Notes: a model not told the origin generated them from the sequence alone. Numbered from the stretch's first letter, positions 1 to 13,000 are shown. The stretch: DNA of 64,000 nt from Sordariomycetes sp. S80-01Y (GCA_037042185.1 JAXQJY010000023.1:1138827-1202826); one strand, 5' to 3'. Translations and numbers: made by a program.

Positions 1-1146
1 ACCAGGGCGTGGCCTTCTTCCTCAACGCAGAGTGGCTGCGGTACAACACAGTCAGAGTCGGCACAGCCACTTGCTTCACCCAAGGCTTGTTCGTATCCAC
101 TGGCGATCTGGCGAGCAGTTGCTTTATCACATCCATCGCCGTTCACACCTATCTGAGTGTTGTCAGGAGGTACACAATGCCCCATCGAGTGTTGTATCTT
201 GTTATCGCTTCCTTGTGGGTATTCGTCTATGCTATCTCGACGATTCCCATAGCGGCAACGAAGAATGGCGCTCAATACGGTGGTTTCTTTGTTCGGGCTG
301 GCGCATGGGTAAGAAATCTGCCCTTTTCGGCGGTGGAACTTTCTTCTTACTGACCGCTGACAGTGCTGGATGAACATCGAATACTCTAACATGCGCCTTC
401 TTACCCACTATCTTTTCATCTTTATCGGCATCGCGACCACCTCGGCCCTCTACCTGTCCATCTTCATCTCCCTGCGTCGACAAGCCTCCGTATCACCCCG
501 GCGCGGCAGCAGCAACACGTCTGCCGAAGCGTCGCAGCTCGATCTCTCCCACAATCCCGCCTTCTTGATCTATCCAGTCATCTACGTCCTCTGCACCCTA
601 CCTCTTGCTCTGGGCCGTATCGCCAGCATGGCTGGCGCTGACGTACCGTTGGGCTACATGTGCTTTGCCGGAGCCATGATCGCAAGTAACGGCATGTTCG
701 ACTGTATGCTGTTTGGTACTACGAGAAACGTCATTGTGTTTGCGAGCAAGAACGAGGTTGATAGGTCGGATGTTGGCTTGAATACTTTCACCTTTATGCA
801 GACCCCCTCGGCAAGACGATACGGAAACATGGTATGGGTACAGGGCGGCAATGAGCGGGCGACGAAGCAAGGCGAAGACAAGACCACGGGAGGGTGGTGG
901 TCATGGCAGCGTCTCGGCGGAGGCGGGGAATCTGAAGGAAATCTCAGGGGACACCGACGGACGGGATCGAGAAGTGTCAGCCAGGAGAGTCTAAGGGGCC
1001 AGACGGCGATTCAAATGGACACAGTGACGACCGTTGTGGTGGAGGTCGAGCAGGACAAGGAGCGCGATATACGATATCCAGATCCATCTGCGAGTGCGAG
1101 CCCGAGCGTGAACAGCACAGAGAAGGAGTATCATCGGGGTATATGA
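1..1146 (+). CDS. G protein-coupled receptor, cAMP receptor/Git3-like (5' partial)
   Basis: The gene runs in from the left edge, so its N-terminus and first membrane segments are missing. Exons are <1..308 and 364..1146; the 55-nt intron (GTAAGA...CTGACAG) restores the frame as ...GAW|CWMNIEYSN. Visible features are several hydrophobic helices, a conserved-looking extracellular Cys, a basic VVRRY after a helix as at the cytosolic end of TM3 in class-V fungal receptors, a short third cytosolic loop, and a long hydrophilic Ser/Arg/Glu-rich C-terminal tail of about 130 residues suited to phosphorylation. Fungal relatives couple to heterotrimeric G proteins at the plasma membrane and sense carbon or other nutrients; the ligand here is unknown. 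It is convergent with the WD40 gene downstream. The family call is good, the subfamily call is less sure. Confidence 0.8.
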
Positions 1147-1296
1147 GCAGAACTCAAGAAGTAATTAAGAACGTTAAATGAGTATAAAAGAATTCATCAA
1201 ATATATACAAGGACCATGGTATGCGCCAGCATTTTAGAAAGCAAAGGTATCTACCATGAACGCCAAGCCTCCCCGAAAAGAGCACCAAGTGCCTCG

Positions 1297-3246
1297 CTAA
1301 ATCATGGACGCGCGCACGTCGTAAATGCTGGTATTTCCCTCGACATCACTGACCATGAGGAATCGCCCGTCCGAGGAGAAGGCCAGTTCTGTTACTTTGG
1401 ACAAATCCCCCACCTGTTCCAACGATTTGAGATTGCCCTCTCCGCCGACAGTCCATAGCTCGTCTCCAGATTGGGCGTCCAATATGGCCAACTTGGTTCT
1501 GCGCTCCGCCACGTTGCAGTAGGCCACAAATCGGCAGTCGGGCGAGATGCAGGACACTGTGTTGGGAATGCCGTATGTTCTGGTCGAGTTCTCTGAAAGA
1601 TCCCACACGAGAACGTAGCGGAAGGGGACGGGCGTTGGCGTTAACGTATAATCTGGAGTGCCGCCGGGCTTTGGAGTAGCAATGGTGCGGTATCCTGCCG
1701 GGATCCAGATAGACATGATCAGGTCTCCGTAGGCAACGAGGCTGCAGGGAATGGCAGTCTCAAGCTCGCGATGCTGCCACGGACGAACGACACGATGAGG
1801 CTGGTTAGTGACGTCGCGGTAGTCGGATATGTCCCACGTGACAAGCAGCGTTTCGCGATCAGGGGGTGGGTGTCCAGCACGAGGGGTTCGGGGTCCAGCG
1901 GCAATGGCGAGGATGTGGTTCGTGGGCGAGATGGCCAGCTCCGGGTACTGTGGCAGCAAAGGCAGTCCGGCCTTGCGAATGTCGATGGTTCGAACCTTCG
2001 CAAATGGTTTCTTGTCCCGCGTCGTCGCTGCGAAGAGGTCGATGAGGGCATCTTTGCCCCTGTACGCGGCCAATGCGCTCCAGCCTGAGTCGTAAGACTC
2101 GAAGCGACCAGCTACCCAACGATCGGCGTCGTCAATGAGCTGAAGCTTCTTAGGCTTCTCGGCAAAGCTCCATATCTCAATGGATCGACCGAATCGAGTG
2201 GCAATCGCAGCCAGCTGGTTGGCTTCAGACAGGATGGTGTGGCTCCGGATCAAGTACTCGCGACCGCGACTGTGAGCCTCGGTGTAGGCTGAGATCTTGA
2301 TGGTGCTCCTCAGTTGGCCGGTGGAAACATTCCAGAACTTGAGGATAGCGTTGCCATGCTTCGTTGCTACGATCGCACCGGGCTGTGAGACGTCGAGGAA
2401 GTGCACCATATTGGTCTTTCCAGCTTTCCGCTTGTCGGCACCCCACAGGTGCTTCCAATAGACAACCTCAAGGGGGCATTGGCCCGCGGTGTGACTGGGC
2501 ATCTCAGGGCGAAGATGCTCCGGTGGCCGCGGGGGGATGGGGGGACGGATGCGCAAAGACTGGAACGAAGACCGCGAAGGATTCGACGATGTGGTCCCGG
2601 AAGACTGTGAATACCGGTCCATGTCTACAGAGGACTTATCTGTCCCATGCCATGATGGTTGCGACGAGGCGCGCTGCGACGTCGACTGTGAGGACCGGAC
2701 AGAGGGCGGGACAGGTGGCAACGGCTTCGACGGAGCCGGGAACGGTGATGTGCCCAACATGAATACGGAGGTCGTAGAGACCGAGGACGATGATCGCGTG
2801 TGTCGTGAAGATGCAATGGATACTCTGCGCCCAGGGTGCTGCATAGAGCACCTGGTGGAAGGACGACGCTGGAGGAACTCCTGGGAGGGGCGGATATACG
2901 TGGGCTCGCCGTCGAGGGTGGGCCAGGGGATGACGGCGTCAGTCTCTGGGGACGAGGGCGGGCTGGCGCTGCTCGTATAATACTGTGAATGCTGCGGCGA
3001 GAATAGGGGAGCAGGACGGAAGGCTGAGGGATAGGGAGGGCTGGCGCTGGTGAAAACCCTTCTCAGCTCCCCCGTGGGGGCCGTGACCGTCCTCGGCGTT
3101 GCTCCTTGTCCCTGAGTGCAGCTATCGACATTCAGGCGCGTTAAGGAGTTTCTGAGTTATCAGTCTGGGCCCTCGGCACACCCTACTAGAGGGGGGGTAA
3201 CTCACGCCATCTCGTGAATGGTATCTTCCAGCACGTCGGGATCCAT
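1297..3246 (-). CDS. WD40-like repeat protein with disordered N-terminus
   Basis: Two exons, 3206..3246 and 1297..3121, joined across an 84-nt intron (GTGAGT...GATAG) encode 621 residues beginning MDPDVLEDTIHEM. The first ~190 residues are low-complexity, rich in Ser, Pro and Arg, with proline clusters such as PLPPVPPS and PPIPPRPP that could bind SH3 or WW domains. The rest has the rhythm of beta-propeller blades (for example KHGNAILKFWNV, SIEIWSFAE, LLVTWDIS, RYVLVWDLS, TSIYDVRA), ending right at the C-terminus. No catalytic motif is seen. Fungal proteins of this layout are usually unannotated scaffolds; I cannot name a partner. The 5' exon is short but in phase with a donor and acceptor, and the open frame continues upstream of any internal Met, which supports this start. 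Confidence 0.75.
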
Positions 3247-5869
3247 TGTTTGGCTCTGACAGGCGAGGCGAGCCGTTGGGGTGTTGCAAGGGGACTCAGC
3301 CGCTAGGGGTAAAGGGCAATCAGTTCCGGCCGCAATTCGCTCGTGCAAGCGCAGTCACATCGTCACCCGGCTTGGCCACGTTTTGTCGGGTCACTGACGT
3401 TGACAGGCGCGTGTGTCCGTGTCCGTGTCCGTGAGCAGCGTGTAAGTGGAAGAGGGAGAAACGACCAGGACGACGACGCATGGGTGGAAGCCATTCAAGA
3501 GCCTCTGTCATGCCGCGTGAACGGATCCTCAAAAGAGACCACCAGGTTCCGCCAAAAGGCAGGCGATCTGGCCCTCGGAACGTGATGTGCCTTGGGTCGT
3601 CCATTAGCCTGACGATGGCCCCTCTCTGCCCGCCCTCCATCTTTGCTCTCTAGCGGAATGGCTGACAGCTGTACGGGATGCCCCGCGTTTCGACAAGAAC
3701 CTGGCCCGAACAAGAAGGCCCGACGAAGGGGGCAGGGATCGGCCGGTGTGGAAGGGCGGTCACTAACACGCTTCTTGGTGGTTGGCTGGCGCGTCTGGGC
3801 CCCAGCGGTTGTGGGTGAGCCGCGGCGACGAGTCAGCTTGCGAGGCGTGCCAGAAAGGCAGGTTGGCTTGTGATAAAGGACGCGCCGCCCAGGGTCGTCG
3901 CGACGGTCGACACTGGCAGCGCTTGACGATGATTGTTGGGGCACCGAGCAGAGCCTTGCAGAAAGATGCCATCTCTGGTCATGCACTGCTTCCTGTACTG
4001 GTGTTCTCGAGGATCAGAGGGGACGCATGGATTGGGCTTGGCCCGAGCCCGGGACCGTCTTGCGGAACCTCTTCGGTGGCCCTCGGAGTAACGTGCCCCA
4101 GCTTATTCTGGCCTGGCGTCTCTTTTTCCTCTCCAAGCACCTCGCGAGGTAGCCGTCCGCATTGGTGGCCTGGGATAGACAGGGCCTCGTCTGTCTGCTC
4201 TGTGTGGCGGGATTTCTGCATTTCCATTTTTGCCCTTCGGCAACCGCCACGGACCCGTGTCTTGCAGGAGAGCTGTCGACCCGACCAGCCCATTGTCACG
4301 TTGTGCTCCCTGATTAGTGCGCGAATCCTACCAGGGTCCTCCGCTTGGCGCACAAAGTCAAAGCCCGTAAGACGGAAGAAACCCCTCCCCCAGCTCTTCG
4401 CAGTGGGCCGTCCACGGTAGCCTGGGCCGGGGTAAGAATGAACTGGTCGAGAGGCGTCGTTCAGTGGTCAATTGGCCGTCGTAGAAATCTTCACAGCCGC
4501 CGTGCCAGAGCAAATGATAAGACGACATCCCACTACGTCTGTTGATGGGAGTGTTCATCCTTGCAAAACAAGATCGTCTGGTTCTTTTTCTCCTGCCTGA
4601 CTTGCCAAAGGCTCTGATAGCAAAGAATCCTGCCATGCCGCGAGTTGCGCGATACTGACGCTTGTCCAACTGCCCAGAAGGGCATGTGGCGGAGGGAGGG
4701 GACCCCTCCGTTGTCGCTCTCGCACGTTTACGGCCTTCCGTTCTCCTCCGTCTGCGTCAATGTTCCATGCAGGGTTAAAGTCCCGCTGATCTGATCTCCC
4801 CACGCGCGGAGGTAGGTTTAATACTCTCTGGCCGAGTACACCGAGGCCTAAAGCGCAGCTCATCCGTCATCTGATCCCAGCTGCACGGTGGTCCAGGGCG
4901 CTGGGCATGACGATCGTCACATCGAACGTGACCACGTCGAACAGCGGTCAAGGCCAAGCAACGTGGCAGGACAGGGATAGTCCCAATAGCACCACCTGAA
5001 AGCGGCCGACGTCTTGATCCGATGATGATGTTCACCCAAGAGATATGGATTCTAGCCCTTGTTGCTGCCTTCTCAGCAGATCGAGCGACGACGGCCACTT
5101 TGTGCCACCGGATGCTGTTCAGCGCCTAAGAAGTCTGGCTCTGCGTGGCGCACGGCTGATGTCGGACTATCGTGAGCAGAGGCATCCTTCGGTGTTTTAG
5201 ACAAGGTTCAGGCTAGCTTCGACCGAGCTTAGGGTGCGGCGGTTAGGGCGAGGTACGTTGGCTGTAGTGAAGATGTGAGTGCGACAAGCAAGTTTGACGC
5301 CCGTCCAAAGCTCATCGCTCTTGACAAGGTGTGGATAATCCAACATGAGAAAATTGCAAAGCGGAAAAAGGGAGATTGTCATGCAGCCATAACCTGGCAA
5401 ACCCCGAGACCAGCAGGCTTACAGGTCAGACCGTGGGCTTCGATCAAGCCTCCTTTTCGTACTCGCCATTCTAGGGCTGCACTAGGAGACGATCTCTACC
5501 TGTCCTCCTAGTCCGCGAGCTACACATCTCCTCAATCAAGACACGTGATTCTAAGATCTTTCCTTGTCTTGATCAATCATCTTCAACGCTTCCACCAGCA
5601 TGTATTCGATGACTGTGGCCAGCCAACATGCAAGAGCCCCAAGAATGCCTTGTCATTGATTCGGGGCTGAGCCGGGGTTTGGATGGGGTGGCGGTGCTTG
5701 CAGTACTGTGCTTCTCGAGCCCAGCTTCGCGATACCTTCATCATAGACATTATGCATCAGACACAGCTGTCTCGGCGAGGCTCACTTGACCCGACTGAGA
5801 AAAGGGATCCCGGTCCTTCTTCTGTCGCCAGGCGCCGATTCACCCTAATGCTCACTCCTCAACGTGGAA
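3247..5869. other. Long intergenic region, no convincing gene
   Basis: It separates the divergent starts of the WD40-like gene and the HET gene. Open frames up to 212 codons exist on both strands but overlap each other, use mixed composition and show no recognisable domain, signal peptide or consistent splice sites. A short hexamer repeat (GTGTCC, about four copies) lies near 3412-3434. It most likely holds promoters and untranslated leaders of the two flanking genes. Confidence 0.5.
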
Positions 5870-7726
5870 ATGGCGCACCTCTACGACGACGTCTCTGACC
5901 TTTCCCAACCACGCATTCGACTTTTGACCGTCGAACCGAACCTGGATCCTCTGGCTCAGGTCGTGTGTACCCTAGCTACTTACAACATCACTTCATTGCC
6001 CCAATACGAAGCCCTATCCTACGTCTGGGGCGATGCTTTCAACAGAGAAGGCATTAGCGTCAATGGGTTCACCATGTCCATCACGCAGAACTTGTACTCA
6101 GCGCTTCGAATGCTTCGTAATCCAACATCACCATTGACCGTCTGGGCCGATGCCATTTGTATTGACCAGAGCAATCTTAATGAGCGAAGTTCGCAGGTGC
6201 AGCTGATGGGCGACATCTACCGCACCGCAGAGGGCACGCTCATATGGCTCGGTTTCGAGGATCATGCCTCTGAGGTGGTAATTGAAATCTGTCGCGAAGT
6301 GCAGACTGCATACTTGGAGGACAAGGTCATGCCAACCATCATCGCCAGCCAGGCACGCCTGGCGGCTTTGCTCGAATTCTTCAAACGCCCGTGGTGGGTG
6401 CGGTCATGGGTCATTCAGGAGCTTTGTCTCGCCAAACATCCCGTGCTGATTATCGGCGGCATGCAACTGCCTTGGAGGTACTTCTCTCTTATGGTGGCTC
6501 ATATCGGGGATGAAATTACTGCCAACGCCCGCGATTCCCTCAATGCTATGCTTCACCTGATCCGCTCAGAGGGATTCGTGGCGGCCAGAGGATTGAGGAA
6601 CAAGAGAAATGAGATTTTAATTGGGGAAAAAGGGATTACTTTGCTGGACACCCTCGTTGAATTCAGGGTTTTCGCGACAACCGATCGCCGAGACAAAGTA
6701 TACGCTCTTCTTGGACTGATCAGTCAGCCGCTGGCGGGAATCCGGCCAGATTACACCATACCTGCGAACCAGGTGTACGTCCAAGCTGCCAAAGCTATCC
6801 TCAACTCTACGAGGGACCTCACCCTCCTCGAGTCCTTGCATATGTTCGAAAGGTTCCGAGATCCAGGTCTGCCATCCTGGGTTCCTCAGTGGGATGGCGA
6901 AGCAAACCAGGAGAACCCCGGAGAAAAGGTTCCCTCACATATCCGAGCTGTGACCCATACCAGCCGGCAGCAGTTTGACGCAAAAATTCCGCCTTTGAAT
7001 GCGAGCAAAAGCTACTTCGTCACTCAGCTCGAATATCCAGAACCCAACATCCTAGCTTTGGAAGGCTACATCTGGGACGACATCACCGCCATCGGCGAGC
7101 CCCTGAACTTCCCCACAAAAATACACGAGGACATGTCTCAAGAAGTCTGGAAGGGCTCTGTTGGAAATCTGGCAGCCTTCTTCATCACTGCTTTCCAGGG
7201 TCTGGGTCACATTAACGATGCTATGGCCAGCTGGCACAACTTGGCCATCAACAAGCGTCTATATCCGTCCGGAGAAGATCGCAAAGAGGCATTCATCAGG
7301 ACTGTATATGGCCCTTCCGCCGATCTGGAGGCCTCCATGGCGAACTTTGACCTGGCCTTCGCAACACATGTTCCTAATGGTGTGGTAGGAGGCGTAAGTA
7401 CGCTCCTTGGAGCCGTCTCAAAAATTTCTAAAACGACAATCACTGGTCTACTATCAATGAGAAAGACTACGACAGAAAAATCCTTTGACTGTTTGCCGAA
7501 CTGCTATGACAAGCGACTGGCTATCACGGGCTCGGATCATATGGCACTCATCCCAAAGACTGCCGTTGTTGGCGACAAGATTGCCTTAATGCCCGGTGGC
7601 GACAAGCCTTTTCTGATCCGTTCTGATGGAGAACGCTTCAAGGTTATCGGGACATGCTATGTGCAAGGTATAATGCAAGGTGAGGCATGGGACCCGAGAA
7701 AAATGCGACGCATGGAATTTGCATGA
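5870..7726 (+). CDS. Heterokaryon incompatibility (HET) domain protein
   Basis: Single-exon gene of 618 residues; the ATG at 5870 is the first in-frame ATG. The HET domain occupies roughly residues 40-200 with its three conserved blocks: YEALSYVWGD (about 46-55), the middle block VWADAICIDQSNLNERSSQV (about 91-110) and the third block RPWWVRSWVIQEL (about residue 178). The ~400-residue remainder has no recognised repeat and resembles the variable C-terminal half of large fungal HET proteins. HET proteins mediate nonself recognition and can trigger programmed cell death on hyphal fusion; many are orphan paralogues with unknown specificity. It is convergent with the siderophore transporter, with only 126 bp between stop codons. 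Confidence 0.92.
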   Translation: MAHLYDDVSDLSQPRIRLLTVEPNLDPLAQVVCTLATYNITSLPQYEALSYVWGDAFNREGISVNGFTMSITQNLYSALRMLRNPTSPLTVWADAICIDQSNLNERSSQVQLMGDIYRTAEGTLIWLGFEDHASEVVIEICREVQTAYLEDKVMPTIIASQARLAALLEFFKRPWWVRSWVIQELCLAKHPVLIIGGMQLPWRYFSLMVAHIGDEITANARDSLNAMLHLIRSEGFVAARGLRNKRNEILIGEKGITLLDTLVEFRVFATTDRRDKVYALLGLISQPLAGIRPDYTIPANQVYVQAAKAILNSTRDLTLLESLHMFERFRDPGLPSWVPQWDGEANQENPGEKVPSHIRAVTHTSRQQFDAKIPPLNASKSYFVTQLEYPEPNILALEGYIWDDITAIGEPLNFPTKIHEDMSQEVWKGSVGNLAAFFITAFQGLGHINDAMASWHNLAINKRLYPSGEDRKEAFIRTVYGPSADLEASMANFDLAFATHVPNGVVGGVSTLLGAVSKISKTTITGLLSMRKTTTEKSFDCLPNCYDKRLAITGSDHMALIPKTAVVGDKIALMPGGDKPFLIRSDGERFKVIGTCYVQGIMQGEAWDPRKMRRMEFA

Positions 7727-7852
7727 GTAATACGATACGTGCGAACGGGCACTTTTTATTTAACAGGTTGGCCAGCTTCAATGCGGCGTGCCTCGGTTTA
7801 CGTAGGGCGCAAGCTGTTCCGTCCAGAATTCTGCCTCCGTGTCCTCCGGCGT

Positions 7853-9674
7853 TTACCAAATGTTGCCCTTGGCCTGAGGATTCTCGGCCTGGCGCTTCTT
7901 GAGGTCAATGTTGCGCCACATGAACAAACAGGCAACCATCAGAGGCACCAGAGCAGCACCGGTGATGACCATGTATCGTTGCACGTAGGCGTAGGCATCG
8001 ATTGTGGCCATGCGGATGGGATCACCCAAGGGGAATGCCTTCTGCTCAACAATCGAGCCGTAGATTAGGCTTGTCATGTTCTTTTGGTCCTCCGGCAGGG
8101 CCTGAGCCAAGCGTTGAGGGGCCATGTTGGTCCACAGCGCGCCAGCAATAGCATTCCCCAGAGATGAGCCGATGGAGCCAAACATGCCCCAAAGCGCAAG
8201 AGCAACGGCAATCTCTTGGTGGCTGACGGAAGCCATGACAGCAATCTGGCCACAGGTTGTCCAGATACCGGTGCCGAAGCCGTTGAGAAGCTGACACATA
8301 ATAAGCAGCCCAATGTTTGAAGAAGGTCGACGGAATTCAATGAGGAGTGCCGTGCCGAGCGTGACAAGGGGTACACCGGCGAAGGCAGGCCATTTGTAGC
8401 GTCCAGTCCAACGGATGAAGACACCGACAAACGGACTGAGGAACGCAGAGCCGAGTGAGAAGCAGTTGAGTACGTAGCCGGAAATGGTGATGCTCTGGTC
8501 ATGGACGACCTGGAGGTACGACTGATAGTAGGCATCCCACGCAAAGATGGACGTAAACATAAGGCCGTAAAGCAAGGCTGAGCCAAGCAACGTGCGGTCC
8601 TTGAGGAACCTCCAGGGAAAATAGGGTACTGGCGAGAACCACTTTTCCCAGATGCAGAAGGCGACAAGACACAGCACACCAATGACGATCATGGCGATGA
8701 TATATCCCGAGGCCCAGCCATTGGGAGCGAGTGATGCAATACTGAACGGCAGCAAAATCAAAGACCAGCCAGCAATCATGAGGATCATGCCCACGAAGTC
8801 GAACTCGAAGAAGTAGTGCACGATAGACTGCCACATTGTACGACCACTTGGTTCCCTCTGGGCAACGCCCATGGCCTTAGCCTTGCGGTGCTGCAAAAAG
8901 AAGATTACCCAGACGGGGATGAAGAATGCCACAAGGATGATGCAGAAGGCACCGAATGCCCAGCGAAAGTTGACCTCCTCGTAGAAGAGCTCGGCAATGG
9001 CAGGGCCAGCGAACGCGGATGCAATTGTGGGCGTGCCGTTGATGCTGAGCATGATCATACGGTTTTGTAGACTCGTCATGTCGGCGAGAACGACGTCGAT
9101 AACGTACAAGAGCCCCAAGTGGCCTACCCAGTACAATGTGTGGGCCGCAGCGTACATCTCGACGTTTGAGCAGGTAGCCTTCATGATCATGCCTACGACG
9201 ATCAGGATCATCATGAAAAGCAGACCCTCCACACGCCCCCAGATATCGATAATCTTGGCGATGGCGAGCTTCGAAGTTCCGCCGACGATACCAGAAACGA
9301 TGGTCGTTGTAGAGAGCAGGGCGTGCTGCGAGAAGGCCGAAGTGACATAGGGGGTGAGGTTGCTCTGAACCGATTGAAGAACCGTATCGACAAATGCGAG
9401 GAGGTAGAGACTGTCGACGCCGTTAGCGAGGTACAAGCCAGAACTGATGGGCATCAAAGAAAACTTACAGCACGAAGGTCGTCCAGAGAAGCTTCTTGGA
9501 CCAGACTCTGGTCACAGCTTCCACGCCTCGAACGCCTTCCTGCTTATGCTCAGAGCTGTTGTCGGTGTCGGAGTTGCCATCCTTTAGGGGCTTCTCGCCT
9601 TCCTGGACATGCTTCTCCTGGTCATGGTACTGGTCGCCGTCGGCCACAATCTCAGGGGTGCGAGTGTCCGCCAT
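7853..9674 (-). CDS. MFS siderophore-iron transporter (SIT/ARN family)
   Basis: Exons 9469..9674 and 7853..9410 give 587 residues. I chose the 58-nt intron (GTAAG...GACAG) over a nearer acceptor that would make a 25-nt intron; it joins ..WTTFVL|LYLLAFVD, the usual start of TM1 in this family. The first ~60 residues are acidic/hydrophilic cytosolic tail, followed by about 14 hydrophobic helices and an extended loop before the last helix pair, as in Sit1/Arn and MirB proteins. These plasma-membrane proton symporters take up ferric hydroxamate siderophores. Two siderophore-repressor GATA sites lie about 340-350 bp upstream of the ATG (see separate feature), so iron repression is predicted. The siderophore type cannot be read from sequence. 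Confidence 0.92.
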
Positions 9675-10011
9675 TTTTGGGTCTTCAATGTGGCGCAACA
9701 ACGAAGCCGAAGCAAATGCACAGAAGAGATTGATAAGTTGATGCAGGTCGTGACGGGAGGGTGGACAGAGGGTAGTATTATACTACAGTAGCTCGGTGCC
9801 ACGGCTGAGGATCAGCAATAGCACATGGGCATGGTCCGGCCCCGGTCCTTTCGCCTTCCACATTTCCCTCTCATCTCTCTCACTGTTCGAAGAAACTGAC
9901 TGGCGATTGATAATGCCTCAGGTGGGGGGTTCTGCAGGCCAGCGGCCCCCGAACCCCCCTTAGGCGCGCCGGTGGTGTGTCGAGAGCTACCAGGAGCGGT
10001 GATGATCTTCT

Positions 10012-10031
10012 TTATCAGACGGATCTGATAA
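10012..10031. promoter_or_regulatory. Paired SreA/Sre1-type GATA sites upstream of siderophore transporter
   Basis: On the + strand TTATCAGAC (10012-10020) is followed two bases later by ATCTGATAA (10023-10031). The second is an exact match to ATCWGATAA, the known target of fungal siderophore-repressing GATA factors; the first is its near inverted copy. They sit ~340 bp upstream of the transporter start codon, which is the expected regulatory position. Binding is inferred. Confidence 0.7.
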
Positions 10032-13000
10032 AATTGATCAGTGGAGCCGTTGCACAATCGTGGTATAGCGCCGGAGTGCTCATGCAGTGCCGCAGCTCCT
10101 CTGCCGCTCTGATTTGACGGACGAATCAGTACTTGTTTTTCTCTCGTACTGGATTGTTGGTCTCCCCTTGCGACGGCACGAATCTCTGTTCGTGGTTCGA
10201 TGTGACCATCGTCGTGGGGCAAGCTGGCAAACTTTACCATCGGCAAACCTCGGAACGCCGTCGGGTTGAAGCGTTTGTCTGTTTGTCATGGGCTGATTAC
10301 CGAATCTGTTGGTTCTCTCCGGTCTCAAACCGAGTCTCGGAGCAAGCAATTCTCCTGCACTATCGCGACACGCACGCAAGGCAAGTCGACCATCTGTGCC
10401 CTGTCTAGGCAGAATGATCACGTAGAAGCGACGGGTTCTTACAGACCCTGTTGTATTTCGGAGCACCAGGAGAAGGCTTTTTTTTCCCGATTAAAGTTGA
10501 GCTGCCCAGCCACGATGCTCTCAACATTGAGAGGCTACTTAGTGGTTTTCCAGCGTCCGGCGCCTGAAGCGTACTTATGCGAGTGCTCTACTGGATGGAT
10601 GTAAGTAACTAAAGACTATCAGATTGAGCTTGCGCGGCCTCTCATTCCCGCTCCATGGACCGAGACATCACAAGAGAGGCCTTCTAGAAACAGTCGAGCG
10701 GATCCTCGCCGCGTGCCGTAACGAAACCCTTGCCACACGACCCATCTACAACCAGACTGCGTTGAAACCGCGGCAAGCCTGCATCAGCTGTACTCAATAC
10801 TCTCATATCATTCGTAGAAGCGATCAGTTGAACATGTACTTGGCGGAATGGTCGCCACCCGACGCACCCGCACGGTGGAGCTCGGCATCTCCTTCAATTA
10901 GAATCAAGAAAATGATCAAGCCCCCTGAATCCAGACAATCGCCGCAAACATCTTAAATCGTACGCGAGCCGTCGGAAAAGCAAGGGAACATTCTGCGATA
11001 TCGGTTTATGGGTAATTGGAGTGAGAACGGCAACTGTGCAGAGGGAGTGGTGAGCGGTAACGTAGCACTAATCTCTCAAACCTAATCAAGATGGAAATGA
11101 GGCGTCGGCTATACACTTCGTAAAGTGCCTTCGCTTGATTTGGGCTGTGAGTGTGCTACGTACTGACCAAGAACATCGATATCGTTCTATCCCTGGAAAG
11201 CCACAGAGAGTTCTCGCCAAGTCCTGTGAAAGCCGATAAGCCATAACGTGCACACGGAGAACGGCATTGAAATGGCGAAGATTATTATGGCGGATACGGG
11301 GATTCAAGCTCCGGGCGGTGAAACGTCTCGGTAAGCCCCCCCCAGCAAGGTCCTATCCGGGAGGTGACCATGAATCCTCGTATATTCCCAGGCAAATGGA
11401 GGCACAGTTGATGATGAAACACAACCACAATATCAGGTATCGGCCACGGGTGTCATATGAACTTAAAAGAACATTCTGTAACGTCATAAAGCAAAGTCAA
11501 TACCCTACATAGTCGAGTGACCTGACAGATACTGCGATGGAGGCTGAGGACAACTACCAAGTTTGGTAATCCTCGCACGTGTAGATGGATTCCCATAGCC
11601 TCAAGGAGAAGGCGGGCATGGCGATGAGCGGGTTGTTGGTAGCTTGACGGCCAGCGCCACTGAAAGGGCAATATGACAGAATTGAGCGAATTATTGCAAC
11701 GACTCAGAGCAGTGTTTGTGTCACCAAGCAAAATGAGATCTATGGCTCGGTCCCACAGCGTCACCACTGCTGGTTTATGTTTTCAGGCAGTCCGCCCAGC
11801 ACTTCATGCCACGGCCATTGACAATCTGCCTCAGACTTAAGTTCTGGTGAAATGAGACTAGTATCTAAGATTCTCCAACCCGTTAAAGATGAATGCCACT
11901 GGTTTGGTATCTCTCAAGAGCTACTGAGTGCACTTGTATCTCGGTTAGAATTCGCTTTCCAAATGCAAGGCTAAATGACCGATCGATGAAGATTCCTTAA
12001 GCCCGTACGGTGAACATTGGCCTCTTCACGTCTACATGAACACTGGTGTTGACAGAAACTCTGTTCTTTCTTCCGGCCATGCCTGTCACGCTGTAGGACG
12101 TGCGGCACGGAGATTGGCGACGCCACCGCTAGCGGGACTGAACACTAGTATTGTTTGCACGGCGAAGTATGACATCGGTGACATCGACGGCTGTGCCGAA
12201 AGCCTTTGCGATCTTGTTTCCTGGTGCACATCTTCTTGTGGGCTTCAGCTTTAGCCAATTAACGATGCTGCCGATCAATCGACCCGGAATAGGAAGATCA
12301 GAACATCTGATCGGGGCGAATCTACCCTTGATGATGGAGTTCGTCCACGCTCAGCATAGTATTAAGCTTACTATCGTGTAAAACGCCTGCTGGATCGTCA
12401 GGCTCATTTTTCATATAAGATAGGCCCGATTAAGCCATCATTAAGTAAAACAATAAAACAAGAGCTGGTGACGATAGGATTGGAAGATCTCACGTCGGGT
12501 GCCGCCGTGACCTGCCATTTTAGGCCTAAAGACGTTGCGAACTGGCCTGAATAACGTTGGGTTAGTTATGCAGAAGGAACCATTGATGTATCAGTGCTTA
12601 TTATAACTTTGGACCGTTCAGTCCTGTCAACATGGCGAGGTGCAGAACTCAATGTTCGACACTCTGACTATCGTCCCAGACTACTCGTCGGTGAACCATG
12701 GCCAAGGTCGCCTGGCTTTGGGTCGAACTCTTTGTTAACTTTGAGTTCGGTTACTATAGTAGCCACTTCATAGTAGAGCATGTGATCACAAGGACGCAAA
12801 GACTCAAATCCTACTCAAAAAGCCGTTCTTGTTCTTGGGTGGTTGCGGGTCGACGACGCAGGGATCCCGTAATAACAAGAATCATGATCTCTCCGCGACC
12901 CCATCAACCCGTTACAACCCCGCCGCCTTCCCCCGCACCGGCATGTTCGAGGATCGCTCAAATAGCCGGCGGGTTGTCGCCTCTCGGTGTAGTATACTGC

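Noticed and set aside
3782-4420. 212-codon plus-strand frame with CEACQKGRLAC, resembling the first half of a Zn2Cys6 motif
   Set aside because: Only three of six cysteines in spacing, no basic flank or second half, and equal-sized frames overlap on the other strand.
9411-9468. A nearer acceptor giving a 25-nt intron in the siderophore transporter
   Set aside because: Too short for splicing, and the 58-nt choice restores the family's usual TM1 start.
9812-10466. Minus-strand frames of 128-144 codons upstream of the siderophore transporter
   Set aside because: They overlap the regulatory GATA sites, share no family features and have no promoter or splice signals of their own.
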